Assembly: GCA_020200935.1 (NCBI GenBank)
Contig: JAIVHR010000181.1
Span: 1 to 17,031, forward strand
DNA length: 17,031 nucleotides
Source of the DNA: Sphingomonadales bacterium
Lineage (GTDB): Bacteria > Pseudomonadota > Alphaproteobacteria > Sphingomonadales > Sphingomonadaceae
Direction: 5' to 3'
The notes under the pieces are model-generated. The model had not been told where the DNA came from. It did not search any database and was given only the letters and a program-made list of their open reading frames with translations. Below, one piece after another: positions 15,099 to 17,031 of the stretch (within the stretch, counting starts at the first letter, position 1; each line of letters opens with the position of its first letter). The translations under genes were made by a program, and so were the position numbers.

Positions 15099-16019
15099 TT
15101 CTTGACGTCCTCATGATTGTCGCCATGCGGCATCAGGCGGTGGACGATCGGCGCGAGGATCGAGCCGACGATCACCGCCGCCAGCGCCGAGACTATCGCA
15201 AAGACCAGCCAGTCGAGAAAGCCCGTCATGCCTCCGGGGGCAATTCCGTGCAGGGCATGCGCGACGGCCTCGATCCAGTGTTCGGGGCCGTGCCAGCCCA
15301 GTTTCGCGGCGTTGTGCACGAGCAGCCCGCCGCCGACCCAGGCCATCGCCATCGTGCCGACGATCGAGATGAAGGTCAGCAGCTTCGGCATGAAATTGAC
15401 CAGCCCGCGGCCGAAATCCGCCGCGAAGCCTTCGCGCGTCCTGGCCAGATGGAGCCCCACATCGTCCATCTTCACGATCAGCGCCACCGCGCCGTAGATA
15501 CCCGCGGTGACGACGAGGGCGATCAGCGCGAGGATCAGCGCCTGCTCCCACCAGATCTCGTCGGTCACCTCGGCGAGCGCGATCGCCATGATCTCGGCCG
15601 AGAGGATCAGATCGGTGCGGATCGCGCCCGCAACCATCTGCCGCTCGCGCTCGGGGCCCGCATCGATCGCCGGCTGCTCGTGCTTGTTGGTCGCGTCGAC
15701 ATGGAACAGCTCGAGGATCTTCTCGGCCGCCTCGTAGGAGAGGAACAGCCCGCCGACTATCAGGACCACCGGGATCAGGAAGCAGGATCAGCAGCTTGTT
15801 CTTGATCGAGCCCTTGGCGATCCGCGCGATCATCGGCAATTCGCGCGCCGGATCGAAGCCGGTGACATAGCGCGGCGTGACCGCCGCATCGTCGATCACC
15901 ACGCCGGCGGTCTTGGTCCCCGCGCGCCCCGCCGCCGCGCCGATATCGTCGACCGACGCCGCCGCGACCTTGGCGATCGCGGCAACGTCGTCGAGCAGGG
16001 CTACGAGGCCGGAGGGCAT
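15095..16019 (-). pseudogene. DUF808 (YedI-type) inner-membrane protein, internal frameshift
   Basis: The start at 16019, MPSGLVALLDDVAAIAKVAA, then KTAGVVIDDAAVTPRYVTGF, matches the DUF808/YedI opening. The first frame runs through ARELPMIARIAKGSIKNKLLIL and then becomes nonsense (DPGGPDSRR) near 15779. The second frame resumes with LIPVVLIVGGLFLSYEAAEK and continues through GAIRTDLILSAEIMAIALAE to HEDVKK. Compared with E. coli YedI about 11 residues are missing at the junction, so roughly 32-34 nt may be lost. The 7-mer ctgatcc occurs on both sides of the junction (minus strand), which could promote slippage. The family has several membrane helices and no settled function. The stop overlaps the epimerase start by 4 bp. 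Either a recent pseudogene or a sequencing/assembly error. Confidence 0.8.
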
Positions 16020-16484
16020 GTTCGCCGTTCCGTTATGATTTCGCTCCTTCGCGTCGAATCATCCGTCGGCGCGGCACGCCGACCGCTTCCGGTTGACACC
16101 GAACGGCATTTTTCTTTTCTGTGACCTTGGCCCGTAACCCGCGGAAAACAGGGCGTGGCGATAGTGGCGCTGCGCGGCCACCGTGACTTTTCAATCAGCC
16201 GTAATCCTTTGTCTCGCTGCCCGGCCGGTAACGAAAGGCGGGCGTTCGATTCTCATCTTTTAGCACAATTGCCCGAATGTAGGACAGCATTAACGGCATC
16301 GTTCGGGTTTCAGGGGGATGCACGACGGTCAGGCCGGTAGGCACCCGAGCGCGAGGGACAGGGGAAATCTTCATTCGGTGTGCAGGATCGTCATTATGCG
16401 AGGCAACGCGACGAAACAATCCGTGCCCACCTGCAATATGTGATTGTACCGTTTCGCTAACAGCGGGAATAAGAATGCCAAGTT
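16020..16484. other. Gene-poor 465-bp stretch, nothing recognised
   Basis: It lies between the DUF808 start and the end of the AT-rich membrane gene. GC falls toward the right. It holds GANTC sites (GAATC at 16056-16060, GATTC near 16248), the weak dyad cccgaa...ttcggg around 16272-16312, and short open frames without credible starts or codon use. It should include the promoter for the DUF808-epimerase unit, but no convincing -35/-10 pair was found. No tRNA, terminator or attachment site was seen. Confidence 0.5.
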
Positions 16485-17031
16485 TTACAGTCCATTAATC
16501 AGCAAAATTGCGAACCCTGCCAACACGGAAACAAGAAACGGCATGATCGCAACATTGATGACCCTTTGCCACCCATCTCTGTCGCGTTTGGCAATAGCGC
16601 CAAAATCTCCGAGTGAAATGAGGGAACGAGGAAGGATAGCCCCGAAAAGCATTGTAAGACAAAAACCGCCAACGAAGAGAACTAGAATAAAGACCGCTGA
16701 TACACCTAATATATGTGCTCCCGTATCTGGCGCCGAATTCCACAATATTGCTAGCAAATCTATTTTACCGGTAACACTATCGGTATTTAGTATATTTCTA
16801 ACAGCAATGGTTCTTTCACTTTCACCAAAGAAGGCGTTAATTATATAATCTATACCAAGAATGCGCTCTGTAATGAACCCAGAAATTAATATCATTGGCC
16901 AGATCAAGTCACCAGAAGTAACTAGAAACCTTCTTGGTAACTGGCTCCATTTCGAGTCGGCTAGTATACTAGCCATGTTTCTAAGTCTCTTATCTGTATT
17001 TCTGACCCATGTCTGATTCGACCCCTCAATT
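16485..17031 (-). CDS. Unrecognised membrane protein, AT-rich, runs off the right edge
   Basis: The frame is open from its stop at 16485 to the window edge, so the gene may start outside. An internal ATG at 16976 would give 163 residues, but the in-frame upstream codons (IEGSNQTWVRNTDKRLRN) read sensibly. From that ATG, hydrophobic segments lie near residues 24-43 (LIWPMILISGFITERILGI), 89-115 (SAVFILVLFVGGFCLTMLF) and 141-161 (MPFLVSVLAGFAILLI), so it is an integral membrane protein with three or more helices. There are several charged residues between the segments and no known motif. GC is about 33 % over 16741-16860 (39 of 120), far below the rest of the window, suggesting horizontal acquisition. 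No family is recognised. Confidence 0.6.
   Translation of the reverse strand, partial: IEGSNQTWVRNTDKRLRNMASILADSKWSQLPRRFLVTSGDLIWPMILISGFITERILGIDYIINAFFGESERTIAVRNILNTDSVTGKIDLLAILWNSAPDTGAHILGVSAVFILVLFVGGFCLTMLFGAILPRSLISLGDFGAIAKRDRDGWQRVINVAIMPFLVSVLAGFAILLINGL

Noticed and set aside
16092..16097. ttgaca as a plus-strand -35 box
   Set aside because: No acceptable -10 box lies 16-18 bp downstream and there is no plus-strand gene to serve.
16155..16419. Two short frames (61 and 74 codons) on opposite strands in the 465-bp gap
   Set aside because: No Shine-Dalgarno, no recognisable motif or signal peptide, and they overlap each other; coding is unsupported.
1..17031. CRISPR array, tRNA or rRNA genes
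   Set aside because: The repeats seen are scattered inverted repeats, not regularly spaced direct repeats; no cloverleaf or rRNA signature was recognised on either strand by eye.

Overview
The window is GC-rich DNA (well above 60 % in most coding stretches) from an alphaproteobacterium, most likely a member of the Sphingomonadales. The reasons are a GcrA cell-cycle regulator, five GANTC (CcrM-type) methylation sites packed in front of parE, alphaproteobacterial-type PccA, MCM and BioB proteins, and many short palindromic repeats of the kinds scattered through sphingomonad intergenic DNA. No rRNA, tRNA, CRISPR array, transposase or integrase was recognised.

Left part (1-5082): on the minus strand lie argD (arginine biosynthesis), a small secreted protein with a hairpin terminator behind it, and an ABC-2 type permease. 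Divergent from these, on the plus strand, are gcrA, a closely spaced 83-residue protein of unknown function, and a phytanoyl-CoA dioxygenase family gene. parE (topoisomerase IV subunit B) follows on the plus strand after a 262-bp leader, and ends against a palindromic repeat that fills the convergent gap to pccA.

Central and right part (7158-16019): a minus-strand block built around propionyl-CoA to succinyl-CoA conversion. In transcription order it holds a DUF808 membrane protein, methylmalonyl-CoA epimerase, an enoyl-CoA hydratase, methylmalonyl-CoA mutase, a small restriction-fold-like (DUF6998-type) gene, biotin synthase, an LprI-like secreted protein, a second secreted protein, and the biotin-carrying alpha subunit of propionyl-CoA carboxylase. 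The genes fit one pathway: BioB makes the biotin PccA needs, PccA makes methylmalonyl-CoA, the epimerase flips it and MCM isomerises it. Several pairs overlap by 4 bp (ATGA or GTGA). pccB is not in the window.

The main surprises are lesions and insertions. Three genes of this block (pccA, the enoyl-CoA hydratase and the DUF808 gene) each carry an internal deletion with a frame change while the rest of their frames is clean, so they are either recent pseudogenes or assembly errors. The mutase instead carries a palindromic repeat inserted in frame, adding about 30 residues to the linker before its B12 domain. A lower-GC nuclease-like gene sits inside the mutase-bioB operon, and bioB has a sharply bounded AT-rich patch.

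The right edge (16485-17031) is AT-rich (about one third GC where counted) and encodes an unrecognised membrane protein that runs off the window, probably acquired DNA. I found no convincing new multi-gene system; the in-frame repeat and the clustered lesions are the best leads.
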